From: a bacterium
Lineage (GTDB): Bacteria > Patescibacteriota > JABMPQ01 > JAUVWW01
Length of the DNA: 32,526 bases
Assembly: GCA_030603885.1 (NCBI GenBank)
Contig: JAUVWW010000003.1
Location: forward strand, 77,223-109,748
Reading direction: 5' to 3'
Part shown: piece by piece, positions 1 through 6,422 of the stretch
How positions within the stretch are numbered: position 1 is the stretch's first letter
Layout of the letters: every line of letters begins with the position of its first letter
Position numbers and translations under genes: made by a program
The notes under the pieces: model-generated
Databases searched by the model: none
Told to the model about the DNA's origin: nothing
What the model saw: only the letters and a program-made list of their open reading frames with translations

Positions 1-1
1 T

Positions 2-811
2 TGGGGCGGGGCCATGTTTTGGCCTCAATTCGTCCCATCAAGCTATCTTAGGATAGCCATTGATGGAGACGGAGATGGAAAGATTAATCTCTGGGAAAAG
101 ACAGACGCTCTTTTTAGCATTGCCTATTATCTGAAACTTTCAGGCTATGTTTTTGGAGATCCAGACTGCAAGAAGAGCAGAAGAGCCATCTGGTGTTACA
201 ATCACAGCTGGAATTACGTCGATGCTATCATCTACCTTTCACGACAGATGAGCACAGAGTTTACACCTGAACTTAAGGAGAGTATGGTAGAATTCGACAC
301 TGTCGAAGTTAAAGAATACGTAAGGGAGAACTACTCTAGAGATGATTTACGGATGTGGTCAAGAGTGGTGATTGTTCATCTGGATGAGACTCAGGGTGAC
401 TCCCTGGCACATTACCATATAGCAAGAGATGGCAATGTTTATCAGGCAATAGCAGATAGTTTAATAACTCCTCATTGTCCAGGCCTTGATTGGATCTCGA
501 TTGGAGTTGGTGCAGATGCCGACTCTCTGGGTTTAGATGGCCGGCAGTGTGATGCTTTAATTTGGTCTGTTGAAAAACTGCTAGAAGAGAATCCTTCTAT
601 TGAGTATGTGCTGGACGTAAAGGAAGCACAAGCTCTAGAAGGTCATTTTCTCTTCATAGGAGAGAAGAGAAAAACAAAACTTGAGGAGTCTCGAGCTGCC
701 GGAGAATTAAGAAAGATACTCGAGATAGATGGTTATAGAGTCAAGGATTTCTCCACTGTAAAGCAGGAAAAAGAAAATATTTGGAGGTATTTCTTTTTTC
801 AAAAACGCTAA
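2..811 (+). CDS. Lytic murein transglycosylase (MltB-like) fused to an Amidase_2-like domain, 5' partial
   Basis: The reading frame is open to the left edge: codons from base 2 read WGGAMFWPQFVPSSY, matching the GGAMGPAQFIPSTW stretch of MltB/SLT_2 transglycosylases, so the ATG at base 14 is internal and the N-terminal half is missing. Counting from that Met, DGDGDGKINLWEKTDALFSI (residues 17-36) and the AIWCYNHSWNYVDAI stretch (58-72) finish the transglycosylase fold, which cleaves the glycan strand of peptidoglycan. Residues about 115-240 resemble Amidase_2/PGRP amidases: VVIVHLDET (candidate zinc ligand H122), HYHIARDGNVYQAI (133-146), ISIGVG (161-166), DGRQCDALI (175-183) and EGH (H211). 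The usual last ligand (KTDPG or a Cys) reads KTKLE here, so the amidase may be inactive or only bind wall. Probably exported, but the signal region is outside the window. The TAA stop lies inside the terminator stem. The transglycosylase call is firm; the amidase call is inference. Confidence 0.75.
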   Translation, partial: WGGAMFWPQFVPSSYLRIAIDGDGDGKINLWEKTDALFSIAYYLKLSGYVFGDPDCKKSRRAIWCYNHSWNYVDAIIYLSRQMSTEFTPELKESMVEFDTVEVKEYVRENYSRDDLRMWSRVVIVHLDETQGDSLAHYHIARDGNVYQAIADSLITPHCPGLDWISIGVGADADSLGLDGRQCDALIWSVEKLLEENPSIEYVLDVKEAQALEGHFLFIGEKRKTKLEESRAAGELRKILEIDGYRVKDFSTVKQEKENIWRYFFFQKR

Positions 812-838
812 GTTTTTAGGTCGAACTTAGCGTTTTTT
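801..838 (+). terminator. Rho-independent terminator of the murein hydrolase gene
   Basis: A perfect 14-bp stem (801-814 with 824-837) around a 9-base loop is followed by T residues. The stop codon at 809-811 is inside the left arm, so the gene ends within its own terminator. Confidence 0.85.
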
Positions 839-859
839 AGTTGGAGCTTTATTAACATT

Positions 860-886
860 TTGAACTTTTTTGTTTTATGTTATACT
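860..886 (+). promoter_or_regulatory. Promoter of gatC-gatA
   Basis: TATACT (881-886) is preceded by TGT, giving an extended -10. TTGAAC (860-865) is a possible -35 at a short 15-bp spacing. The expected start near 892-894 leaves an approximately 20-base leader before gatC. Confidence 0.6.
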
Positions 887-913
887 ATTTACAATCCCAG
901 AACTCTAAAACTT

Positions 914-1201
914 ATGAAACTCTCAAAAAAACAAGTAGAGCATATTGCTACCTTGTGTCGGATTAAATTATCCGAAAAAGAAAAGGAGAAATTTAAGACA
1001 GAGCTTTCTTCTATCTTAGATTTTGTAGAACAGCTTAATAAGGTAGACGTAACAGGTATTGAGCCAACAGCCCAGATTACAGGACTTAAAAATGTAAAGC
1101 GATTAGATAAAGTAAAACCATTTGCCAAGCCAGATAAATTAATAGAACAAGCACCAGAGAAAAAGGATAGATTTGTCAAAGTAAAACAAGTAATTGAGTA
1201 A
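914..1201 (+). CDS. gatC: Asp-tRNA(Asn)/Glu-tRNA(Gln) amidotransferase subunit C
   Basis: A 95-residue protein, the usual GatC length. It wraps around GatA and stabilises the GatCAB complex, which converts mis-acylated Glu-tRNA(Gln) or Asp-tRNA(Asn) to the correct amidated form. Family features: the opening helix KQVEHIATLCRIKLSEKEKE, the hinge SSILDFVEQLNKVDV, GIEPTAQ in the middle, and a tail ending KDRFVKVKQVIE. The frame extends up to base 860, but ATG 914 gives the canonical N terminus and lies just downstream of the predicted promoter. No Shine-Dalgarno is visible; a CTAAA element sits 9 bases upstream. The stop is directly followed by gatA, indicating an operon. gatB is not in the window. 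Confidence 0.93.
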   Translation: MKLSKKQVEHIATLCRIKLSEKEKEKFKTELSSILDFVEQLNKVDVTGIEPTAQITGLKNVKRLDKVKPFAKPDKLIEQAPEKKDRFVKVKQVIE

Positions 1202-1202
1202 T

Positions 1203-2654
1203 ATGAAATTAAACGAATTAACAGCTCATCAAGCCTATATTGGTCTTCGAAAAAAAGAATTTTCATCAACCGAGATTACTAAAGCCTGCCTCGATCAGAT
1301 TAAGAAAGTAGACAAAAAGATCGGTGCTTTTGTAACCGTGACTGACGATTTAGCTTTAGAACAAGCCAAGATAGCAGATGAAAAAATTGCTCAAGGAGAA
1401 GAGCTTAAGCCCTTAGAAGGTATTCCTTGTGCCATCAAAGATAATATATTAATCGAAGGAGAGAGGTGTACTTGTTCTTCAAAAATTTTAGAAAACTACA
1501 GAGCTACCTATAATGCTGGAGTAATAAAAAAGCTCAAAGAGCAAGGAGCAGTATTTTTAGGAAAGACTAATATGGATGAGTTTGCCATGGGATCTTCCAC
1601 AGAGCATTCTGCTTTTAAGAAAACAAAAAATCCTCATGATTTAACGAGAGTACCTGGCGGTTCTTCTGGGGGCTCAGCTGCTGCTGTAGCTAGTAATATG
1701 TGTATCTATGCTCTAGGAGCAGACACAGGAAGTTCTGTAAGACAGCCAGCTGCTTTTTGTGGAGTAGTGGGAATGAAACCGACTTATGGCAGAGTATCTA
1801 GATATGGCCTGGTAGCCATGGCTTCTTCTTTGGATCAGATTGGTCCTATTACTAAAGACATGGAAGATACAGCCTTGGTTCTTAGGGAAATTTCTGGTCC
1901 AGATGCAAAAGATTCTACTTGTGTTCAATATTCTGTACCAGATTATACTGAAGCTATTCCTTGGGGAATCGAGAACATAAGAGTAGGAGTAATAAAAGAG
2001 TATTTTGAAGAGGGGGTAGATAAAGAGGTTTCAGATTTAGTTAAAAAAGCTATTAAAGAACTTAAAAGATTGGGAGCTAAAATTTCAGAAGTCAGTCTGC
2101 CTCATACTATGTATGCTTTGCCTTGTTATTACATTATTATGCCGGCTGAAGTTTCTGCTAATTTGGCTCGGTATGACGGTATTAGATATGGCTATTCAAA
2201 GGTTAAAGCTAAAAATTTGTTAGATGTCTATCTAAGTAGTAGAGCCAAAGGATTAGGCGATGAAGTTCGTCGAAGAATTATGCTTGGTACTTTTGCTTTA
2301 TCCACTGGATATTATGAGGCTTATTATGACAAAGCTCAGAGAGTAAGGACAAAAATAAAAAGAGAATACGATGATATTTTTAGAGATTTCGATGTTTTAA
2401 TTGGACCAACTGCTCCAACTCCTGCCTTTAAATTAGGTGAAAGAATAAAAGATCCTCTGACTATGTACATGTCTGATGTTCTAACTGTCTCAGCTAACAT
2501 CTCTGGCATGCCAGCCATCTCTCTGCCTTGTGGCTTTGTTAAAAGAGAAAACAAAAAATTACCTGTTGGCTTGCAAATTATGGGAGATCATTTTAAAGAA
2601 GAGATGGTGATTAGAGTAGCTTCATCATATGAATTGAGAGAAAGGGCAGAATAA
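1203..2654 (+). CDS. gatA: Asp-tRNA(Asn)/Glu-tRNA(Gln) amidotransferase subunit A (amidase)
   Basis: The glutaminase subunit of GatCAB releases ammonia from glutamine for the GatB active site. At 483 residues it is full length. The amidase-signature Ser-cisSer-Lys triad is visible: Lys in IPCAIKDNI, cis-Ser in GGSSGGSAAAVAS, and the nucleophilic second Ser in DTGSSVRQPAAFCG. The family normally has DTGGS; the Gly to Ser change beside the nucleophile is mild. Further family blocks are MKPTYGRVSRYGLVAMASS, RRIMLGTFALS and GMPAISLPCGF. ATG 1203 is chosen; an in-frame TTG at 1194 would overlap the gatC stop. It follows gatC by one base and ends at a terminator. Confidence 0.95.
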   Translation: MKLNELTAHQAYIGLRKKEFSSTEITKACLDQIKKVDKKIGAFVTVTDDLALEQAKIADEKIAQGEELKPLEGIPCAIKDNILIEGERCTCSSKILENYRATYNAGVIKKLKEQGAVFLGKTNMDEFAMGSSTEHSAFKKTKNPHDLTRVPGGSSGGSAAAVASNMCIYALGADTGSSVRQPAAFCGVVGMKPTYGRVSRYGLVAMASSLDQIGPITKDMEDTALVLREISGPDAKDSTCVQYSVPDYTEAIPWGIENIRVGVIKEYFEEGVDKEVSDLVKKAIKELKRLGAKISEVSLPHTMYALPCYYIIMPAEVSANLARYDGIRYGYSKVKAKNLLDVYLSSRAKGLGDEVRRRIMLGTFALSTGYYEAYYDKAQRVRTKIKREYDDIFRDFDVLIGPTAPTPAFKLGERIKDPLTMYMSDVLTVSANISGMPAISLPCGFVKRENKKLPVGLQIMGDHFKEEMVIRVASSYELRERAE

Positions 2655-2670
2655 AGGTTAGATATAAAAA

Positions 2671-2706
2671 ATACGGCAAAGGTTATAAGAACCTCTGCCG
2701 ATTTTT
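2671..2706. terminator. Bidirectional terminator between gatA and the reverse lipoprotein gene
   Basis: Stem 2674-2684 with 2690-2700 (one mismatch) is flanked by a T-run on the right and an A-run on the left, so it can end transcription from both sides. The flank and left arm, including TACGGCAAAGGTT, recur at 3356-3402. Confidence 0.8.
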
Positions 2707-2725
2707 AGTTTCTATTATTCCTTTT

Positions 2726-3232
2726 CTATTCCATTTCAAGAAGCCGAGATTCGATCTCATCCATTATCTGCATAATTTCAGCTTCTTTTATTTGCTTTGG
2801 AAGACTTTCCAGATTTTCCAAAGCAATTTCACAACTTTCCATTGCCTTTTCCAGAATTGCTTTCTCCACTTTCTTCAATCCGGATACTATCTTTGCATAA
2901 AGAAAATGAGCATCTGGTTCCCATTCCTTCCCTTCCGATTGTTGAAGGAATGTCTCAGCCATAAGCAAGGCATCCTCTAGATATCTTTGCCCGTTTTTAA
3001 AGTCTAGCTGAGAGAGGCTGATTAAGCTTTTCAGGCATATCAGATACATTTCCAGGTTAGGATTTTTTTCCAGAGCAGATTTCGCCTCTAGGAGAGCCTT
3101 TCGGAAAAATTCAATGGATTGTTTACCTTGCGTATTTAGGCCCTTTCGGTAGTAATCGCCAGGCTGCATGCGAAACATGCTACAACTGATCAGGAATATC
3201 AGGAATATCAAGAAGATACATATCTTTTTCAT
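2726..3232 (-). CDS. Predicted lipoprotein, helical TPR-like (paralogue of the gene at 3414-3989)
   Basis: A 168-residue protein with a lipoprotein signal peptide: a basic start MKK, a hydrophobic core of Ile/Leu/Phe, then LISCS with the lipidation Cys at 17. The mature part is helical and TPR-like, with FFRKALLEAKSALEKNPN, LEDALLMAETFL and KAMESCEIALENLESL. It aligns in order with the neighbouring lipoprotein: repeat of ESAL/EKNP, a SLSQLDFKNGQRYLEDA block against SGLDYDNSQSYIEDA, and AMESCEIALENLE against ALAAVEYALENLD. It has its own promoter (3279-3307), and AAGGAGG at 3240-3246 supports ATG 3232. Function is unknown; a scaffold or envelope-assembly role is only a guess. Confidence 0.75.
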   Translation of the reverse strand: MKKICIFLIFLIFLISCSMFRMQPGDYYRKGLNTQGKQSIEFFRKALLEAKSALEKNPNLEMYLICLKSLISLSQLDFKNGQRYLEDALLMAETFLQQSEGKEWEPDAHFLYAKIVSGLKKVEKAILEKAMESCEIALENLESLPKQIKEAEIMQIMDEIESRLLEME

Positions 3233-3272
3233 TTTTTCACCTCCTTGCAGTTTCCTGCGCTAATTGTTTAAA

Positions 3273-3311
3273 CATTTAACCTTAGCATAGGGCAAAAAAG
3301 GTGTCAAGTTT
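3273..3311 (-). repeat. Promoter repeat, copy 1
   Basis: About 39 bases containing a -35, spacer and extended -10, alike to 4633-4671 in order and spacing. Confidence 0.65.
3279..3307 (-). promoter_or_regulatory. Promoter of the first reverse lipoprotein gene
   Basis: Read on the minus strand: TTGACA (3302-3307), a 17-bp spacer and an extended -10 TGC-TAAGGT (3279-3284). The whole block from 3273 to 3311 resembles that at 4633-4671. Confidence 0.7.
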
Positions 3312-3364
3312 AGTGTGGTCTGTGTATTTAAACATCATAACAATAGGCAATTGATTAGATATAA

Positions 3365-3402
3365 AAATACGGCAAAGGTTTGAAGCCTTCGCCGCGTTTT
3401 TT
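3365..3402. terminator. Terminator of the second reverse lipoprotein gene
   Basis: Stem 3370-3378 with 3386-3394 has one mismatch, with a T-run to the right and an A-run to the left. It is a diverged copy of the terminator at 2671-2706, including the left flank TAGATATAAAAATACGGC. Confidence 0.75.
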
Positions 3403-3413
3403 ATTTCCATTAT

Positions 3414-3989
3414 TTATTCTTTTTCAAGCTGGAATTGTAGAATCCGGAATTCTAATATCTGCCGAACAGAGGCACTCTCTGCCTTTTCTGGCCCAGGATC
3501 AAGATTCTCTAATGCATATTCCACAGCTGCTAATGCTTCTGAAAGAATTCTACGATCTGCCTCTTCCCATCCAGCAGCACACTTGGCAAACCAGTAAGCG
3601 CCAAGTGCTTCCTTCTTCTGACCCATCGTTTTCAATCGAAATGCTCGACTTACAGTGAAAGCATCCTCGATATAGGACTGACTATTGTCATAATCTAATC
3701 CACTCAGAATTATTGAAGCTTTTAGGTAGAATAAGTATCCTTTGTCTGATGTCGGATCTGTCTTCATTACAGATTCCGACTCCTCAAGCGCCTTCTTTAG
3801 GTTCTCTATAGCCTTCTCTTTGTATACCTCTTTAATAGTAGCATCACTTTCCTTCAAATACCAATAGTAAGCCTGTACCCCCCTTTCATAAGCACCCTGA
3901 CTCCTCATCAAATAGAGAGGAGAACAGCCTGCCAATATCAGCAATAAGGTAATTAAGACAATAGGGCATATAAATCTATTTCTTTTCAT
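3414..3989 (-). CDS. Predicted lipoprotein, helical TPR-like
   Basis: A 191-residue lipoprotein starting MKRNRF, with a hydrophobic stretch and lipobox ILAGCS (Cys about 22). The rest is mostly helical with TPR-like spacing: KAIENLKKALEESESVMKTD, SGLDYDNSQSYIEDAFTVSR, KKEALGAYWFAKCAAGWEEA and EALAAVEYALENLD. It is the paralogue of the protein at 2726-3232. The frame could start at GTG 3998, but AGGAGG covers 3998-4003, so ATG 3989, eight bases beyond it, is the start. The upstream gene stops at 3991, one base away, so the two form an operon driven by the 4639-4667 promoter. Function unknown. Confidence 0.75.
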   Translation of the reverse strand: MKRNRFICPIVLITLLLILAGCSPLYLMRSQGAYERGVQAYYWYLKESDATIKEVYKEKAIENLKKALEESESVMKTDPTSDKGYLFYLKASIILSGLDYDNSQSYIEDAFTVSRAFRLKTMGQKKEALGAYWFAKCAAGWEEADRRILSEALAAVEYALENLDPGPEKAESASVRQILEFRILQFQLEKE

Positions 3990-3990
3990 C

Positions 3991-4593
3991 TCACTCACCT
4001 CCTAAACTTTCTATGAGTTCCAGTATCTCCTTGTATTTTCCTTTGTCTTCATCCTTTATGAAATCAAGATAAGGAAGACACTCTTTGAAGAAATCTAGAA
4101 CAGCAAAAAGCTCGCCTTTATGTCCAGGATCCAGGTCTGTCTTGCTAACCTCTTGCTTTACTATTTCGACGCATCTCCCTAAGAAGTCCAGATTCTCCCG
4201 GCTTTGCTTTTCAAGATATTCTTCGGGAACTTCCGGATACTTTTCTTTCAGAATTTTGAAACTGGTACAGTAGGTTAGGTCGAGATAGATAGGCCGAAGC
4301 AACTGAAAATCCTCTTCGTTTCGTCTTTCCGACCCCAACTGCTCTTCATACTTTTCCTTCAAGCCCTCAATACTCTCGATAAGATAAAAAACCATGGCAG
4401 GAGTCGGTTCTGGAAACTGAAGATCAGCAAATGGTTTTAGATTCACGATCTTTTTCCAGAGGTTAAATAGGGCCGGCCCAACTCCAAACAAAAGAGTTAG
4501 CCACCATTGCTGAGTCAGGATGGAGAACGTATTTAGCAAATCACGTAATTTCCGGACTTTTTCCAGAATTTCTTCATCCGTAAACTGTTTCAT
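3991..4593 (-). CDS. Hypothetical protein, mostly helical
   Basis: A 200-residue protein I do not recognise. The start MKQFTDEEILEKVRKLRDLL is a charged amphipathic helix. It is followed by an aromatic, hydrophobic stretch (QQWWLTLLFGVGPALFNLW, about residues 28-46) that could be a single membrane or re-entrant helix, then a charged region with FLGRCVEIVKQEV and FAVLDFFKECLPYL. No signal peptide or catalytic motif is seen. A strong AAAAGGAGG (4600-4608) precedes the ATG, and the gene is the first of a two-gene operon with the lipoprotein at 3414-3989. The pairing suggests both act at the inner face and surface of the same membrane, which is inference. Confidence 0.6.
   Translation of the reverse strand: MKQFTDEEILEKVRKLRDLLNTFSILTQQWWLTLLFGVGPALFNLWKKIVNLKPFADLQFPEPTPAMVFYLIESIEGLKEKYEEQLGSERRNEEDFQLLRPIYLDLTYCTSFKILKEKYPEVPEEYLEKQSRENLDFLGRCVEIVKQEVSKTDLDPGHKGELFAVLDFFKECLPYLDFIKDEDKGKYKEILELIESLGGE
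3998..4003 (-). promoter_or_regulatory. Shine-Dalgarno that fixes the start of the second lipoprotein
   Basis: AGGAGG on the minus strand, eight bases from ATG 3989 and overlapping the alternative GTG at 3998, which it rules out. It lies within the 3' end of the upstream coding region. Confidence 0.8.
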
Positions 4594-4632
4594 TCTACAC
4601 CTCCTTTTTTGCTTTATTGTTTATGTGCCAAA

Positions 4633-4671
4633 CATTAAACCCTAGCATATGGTAAAAAAGATGTCAAACTT
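4633..4671 (-). repeat. Promoter repeat, copy 2
   Basis: Counterpart of 3273-3311; both include TTGACA, an A/T-rich spacer with TTTTTT, TATGC or CATGC-like extension and a TARGGT -10. Confidence 0.65.
4639..4667 (-). promoter_or_regulatory. Promoter of the reverse two-gene operon
   Basis: Minus strand: TTGACA (4662-4667), 17-bp spacer, and extended -10 TGC-TAGGGT (4639-4644). It is a near copy of the promoter at 3279-3307. Confidence 0.7.
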
Positions 4672-4686
4672 GGAGCCTTTACAAGA

Positions 4687-4715
4687 TTTTATAATTTGCT
4701 AATATAGGATATACT
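4687..4715 (+). promoter_or_regulatory. Possible promoter region of the HtrA gene
   Basis: Two candidate -10 boxes are present, TATAAT (4690-4695) and TATACT (4710-4715), neither with a convincing -35. The region lies back to back with the reverse operon promoter in the 157-base gap 4594-4750. Confidence 0.35.
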
Positions 4716-4750
4716 GATTTTTAATTACCAATTACTAATTACAAAAGACC

Positions 4751-6058
4751 ATGCAAGACATTAAACCGCAAGCTACTCAACCAAAGCCATCACCCTCTCC
4801 AAAAAGACCAAGTCATGTTGGAATTATTGTTCTAGTAGTAATAATGAGCATTATTATTAGTGCTTTAGTTGGTTTTGCTGCTTCAGGTCTAGGAAAGGCA
4901 TTGGTATCTAAGGTAGCACCAAAAATCATCGAGAAGATTGAAAAAGTTCCAACTGAAATGAAAGAGATTATAGTTCAAGAAGAATCAGCTACTATTGAGG
5001 CTGTCAAAAAAGTTCAGCCAGCAGTGGCAAGTATTGTAGTTACCAAAGAGTTAAAGCAGCTTTATGAAGAAAGTGGTCTTCCTTGGAGTCCTCTGGGCGA
5101 AGATCCATTTTTTAAAGAATTTTTTAAAGGAACACCTTTTCAATTCGAATTTGAAACTCCTAAAAATGAAACTTCTCAAGAGGAAGAGAAACAGACCATT
5201 GGTGGAGGATCAGGATTTATTATAACTTCTGATGGTTTAGTTCTGACTAACAAGCACGTAGTTTCGGACAAAACAGCAGAATATACGGTAGTAACCCACG
5301 AAGGAACAAAATACCCAGCTAAAGTTAAGACTATTGATCCAGTTAATGATGTTGCTTTCTTAGAAATCGAAGCTGAAGATCTGCCAACAGTTGAGCTAGG
5401 AGATTCAGATACCTTGCAAGTAGGACAAACCGTCATTGCTATCGGAAATCCCCTCGGACAATATCCCAATACTGTGACTAAAGGCATTGTCTCGGGCAAA
5501 GGTCGAGCCATTACTGCTGGAGGCATTTTAGGTCAAACTCCTGAAAGACTAGAAAATGTTATCCAGACCGATGCTGCCATTAACCCAGGAAATTCTGGTG
5601 GGCCATTGATTAATATTGATGGACAAGTAGTGGGAATTAACACAGCCATTGATCTTCAAGGACAGCTGATTGGCTTTGCCATTCCCATTAACGAAATCAA
5701 AGAGAGCATTGAGTTAGTTAAGGCAGGAAAAGAGTTAAAAGCGGCCTTTTTGGGAATACGTTATCTTATCATTACTCCCGAGATAGCTAAGGCTAACAAC
5801 TTGTCAGTAGACTATGGAGCTTTGATTCTTAGAGGAGAAGAGAGAGGGCAGTTGGCTGTAGTTCCTGGCTCTCCAGCAGATGAAGCTGGTCTTGAGGAGA
5901 ATGACATTATCCTAGAATTTGATGGTCAAAGGATAGACCAGGAACATACCTTAGCCTCAATGATTAGAAAACGTAAGCCAGGGGATGAGGTGGAACTAAA
6001 AATTCTACATAAGGGAGAAGAGAAGGTGATCAAGGTTGAGTTGGGGGAGCTTGAATAG
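4751..6058 (+). CDS. HtrA/DegP-type serine protease with one PDZ domain, membrane-anchored
   Basis: A 435-residue envelope quality-control protease that degrades misfolded exported proteins. A cytoplasmic Pro-rich tail (1-20) precedes one membrane helix (about 23-45), a linker, a trypsin-like domain (about 85-325) and a C-terminal PDZ domain (about 335-432). The catalytic triad is complete: H169 in LTNKHV, D200 in DPVNDVAFLEI, S282 in NPGNSGGPL. The oxyanion-loop context AIGNPLG and the VVGINTAI strand are typical. Residues 120-135 (FFKEFFKGTPFQFEFETP) resemble the Phe-rich LA-loop segment of the family. The PDZ ligand loop may be FLGIRYL. No Shine-Dalgarno precedes ATG 4751. It is divergent from the lipoprotein locus. 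The degP/degQ/htrA subtype cannot be decided. Confidence 0.92.
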   Translation: MQDIKPQATQPKPSPSPKRPSHVGIIVLVVIMSIIISALVGFAASGLGKALVSKVAPKIIEKIEKVPTEMKEIIVQEESATIEAVKKVQPAVASIVVTKELKQLYEESGLPWSPLGEDPFFKEFFKGTPFQFEFETPKNETSQEEEKQTIGGGSGFIITSDGLVLTNKHVVSDKTAEYTVVTHEGTKYPAKVKTIDPVNDVAFLEIEAEDLPTVELGDSDTLQVGQTVIAIGNPLGQYPNTVTKGIVSGKGRAITAGGILGQTPERLENVIQTDAAINPGNSGGPLINIDGQVVGINTAIDLQGQLIGFAIPINEIKESIELVKAGKELKAAFLGIRYLIITPEIAKANNLSVDYGALILRGEERGQLAVVPGSPADEAGLEENDIILEFDGQRIDQEHTLASMIRKRKPGDEVELKILHKGEEKVIKVELGELE

Positions 6059-6145
6059 TTTAGATAAAATAAAGATAAATACATAGATCTGATTGTCGAT
6101 ATAGAAGACAAATTCAAAGTTCTAGAGAAAAGGCAAGAGAGAGTG

Positions 6146-6385
6146 ATGTTTCCACCAGATGCTTCGCGGGAAACCATAGTATTTAAAGGGACTCATGGAA
6201 AAATGAAGCTTGAAGGGTTAATAAGGCCTAAGATTCTAGACAAGAAAGTTCATTATCATAGAAAGCGCCCAGATAGCTGGATTGAATATCAAACAGATGA
6301 TAAAGAGATGAGAGTAGAAGTAAAGCTGTGTATTTGGGAAACCGGTATATGGCGAGAAATTTCACTAGAAGCATTGGGGAGATAG
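6146..6385 (+). CDS. Small hypothetical protein, start uncertain
   Basis: 79 residues from ATG 6146 (GTG 6143 is also possible); not recognised. It is mixed basic and acidic, with beta-like stretches TIVFKGTHGKMKLEGLIRP and RVEVKLCIWETGIWREISLE and the motif RPDSWIEYQTDD. The same frame remains open and protein-like for about 26 codons upstream to TAA at 6065-6067, reading NKDKYIDLIVDIEDKFKVL and beyond, but that stretch has no ATG, GTG or TTG start. The real protein may begin at a rare codon (ATT, ATA or CTG), or the start may have mutated. It follows the HtrA gene by under 90 bases on the same strand, so co-transcription is likely. No signal peptide or membrane helix. Confidence 0.55.
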   Translation: MFPPDASRETIVFKGTHGKMKLEGLIRPKILDKKVHYHRKRPDSWIEYQTDDKEMRVEVKLCIWETGIWREISLEALGR

Positions 6386-6415
6386 TTTATCCCCATCTCC
6401 CCCTAACAACTTTTT
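6376..6415 (+). terminator. Hairpin after the small hypothetical gene
   Basis: An 8-bp G/C-rich stem GGGGAGAT (6376-6383) with ATCTCCCC (6395-6402), loop of 11. Only a weak T-rich tail follows (6411-6415), so it may be a weak terminator or an mRNA-stabilising hairpin in front of the radical SAM gene. It covers the stop codon. Confidence 0.45.
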
Positions 6416-6422
6416 CAAAACC

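Noticed and set aside
889-1269. Reverse ORF over gatC
   Set aside because: Antisense to a clearly conserved gene, with no Shine-Dalgarno or recognisable content.
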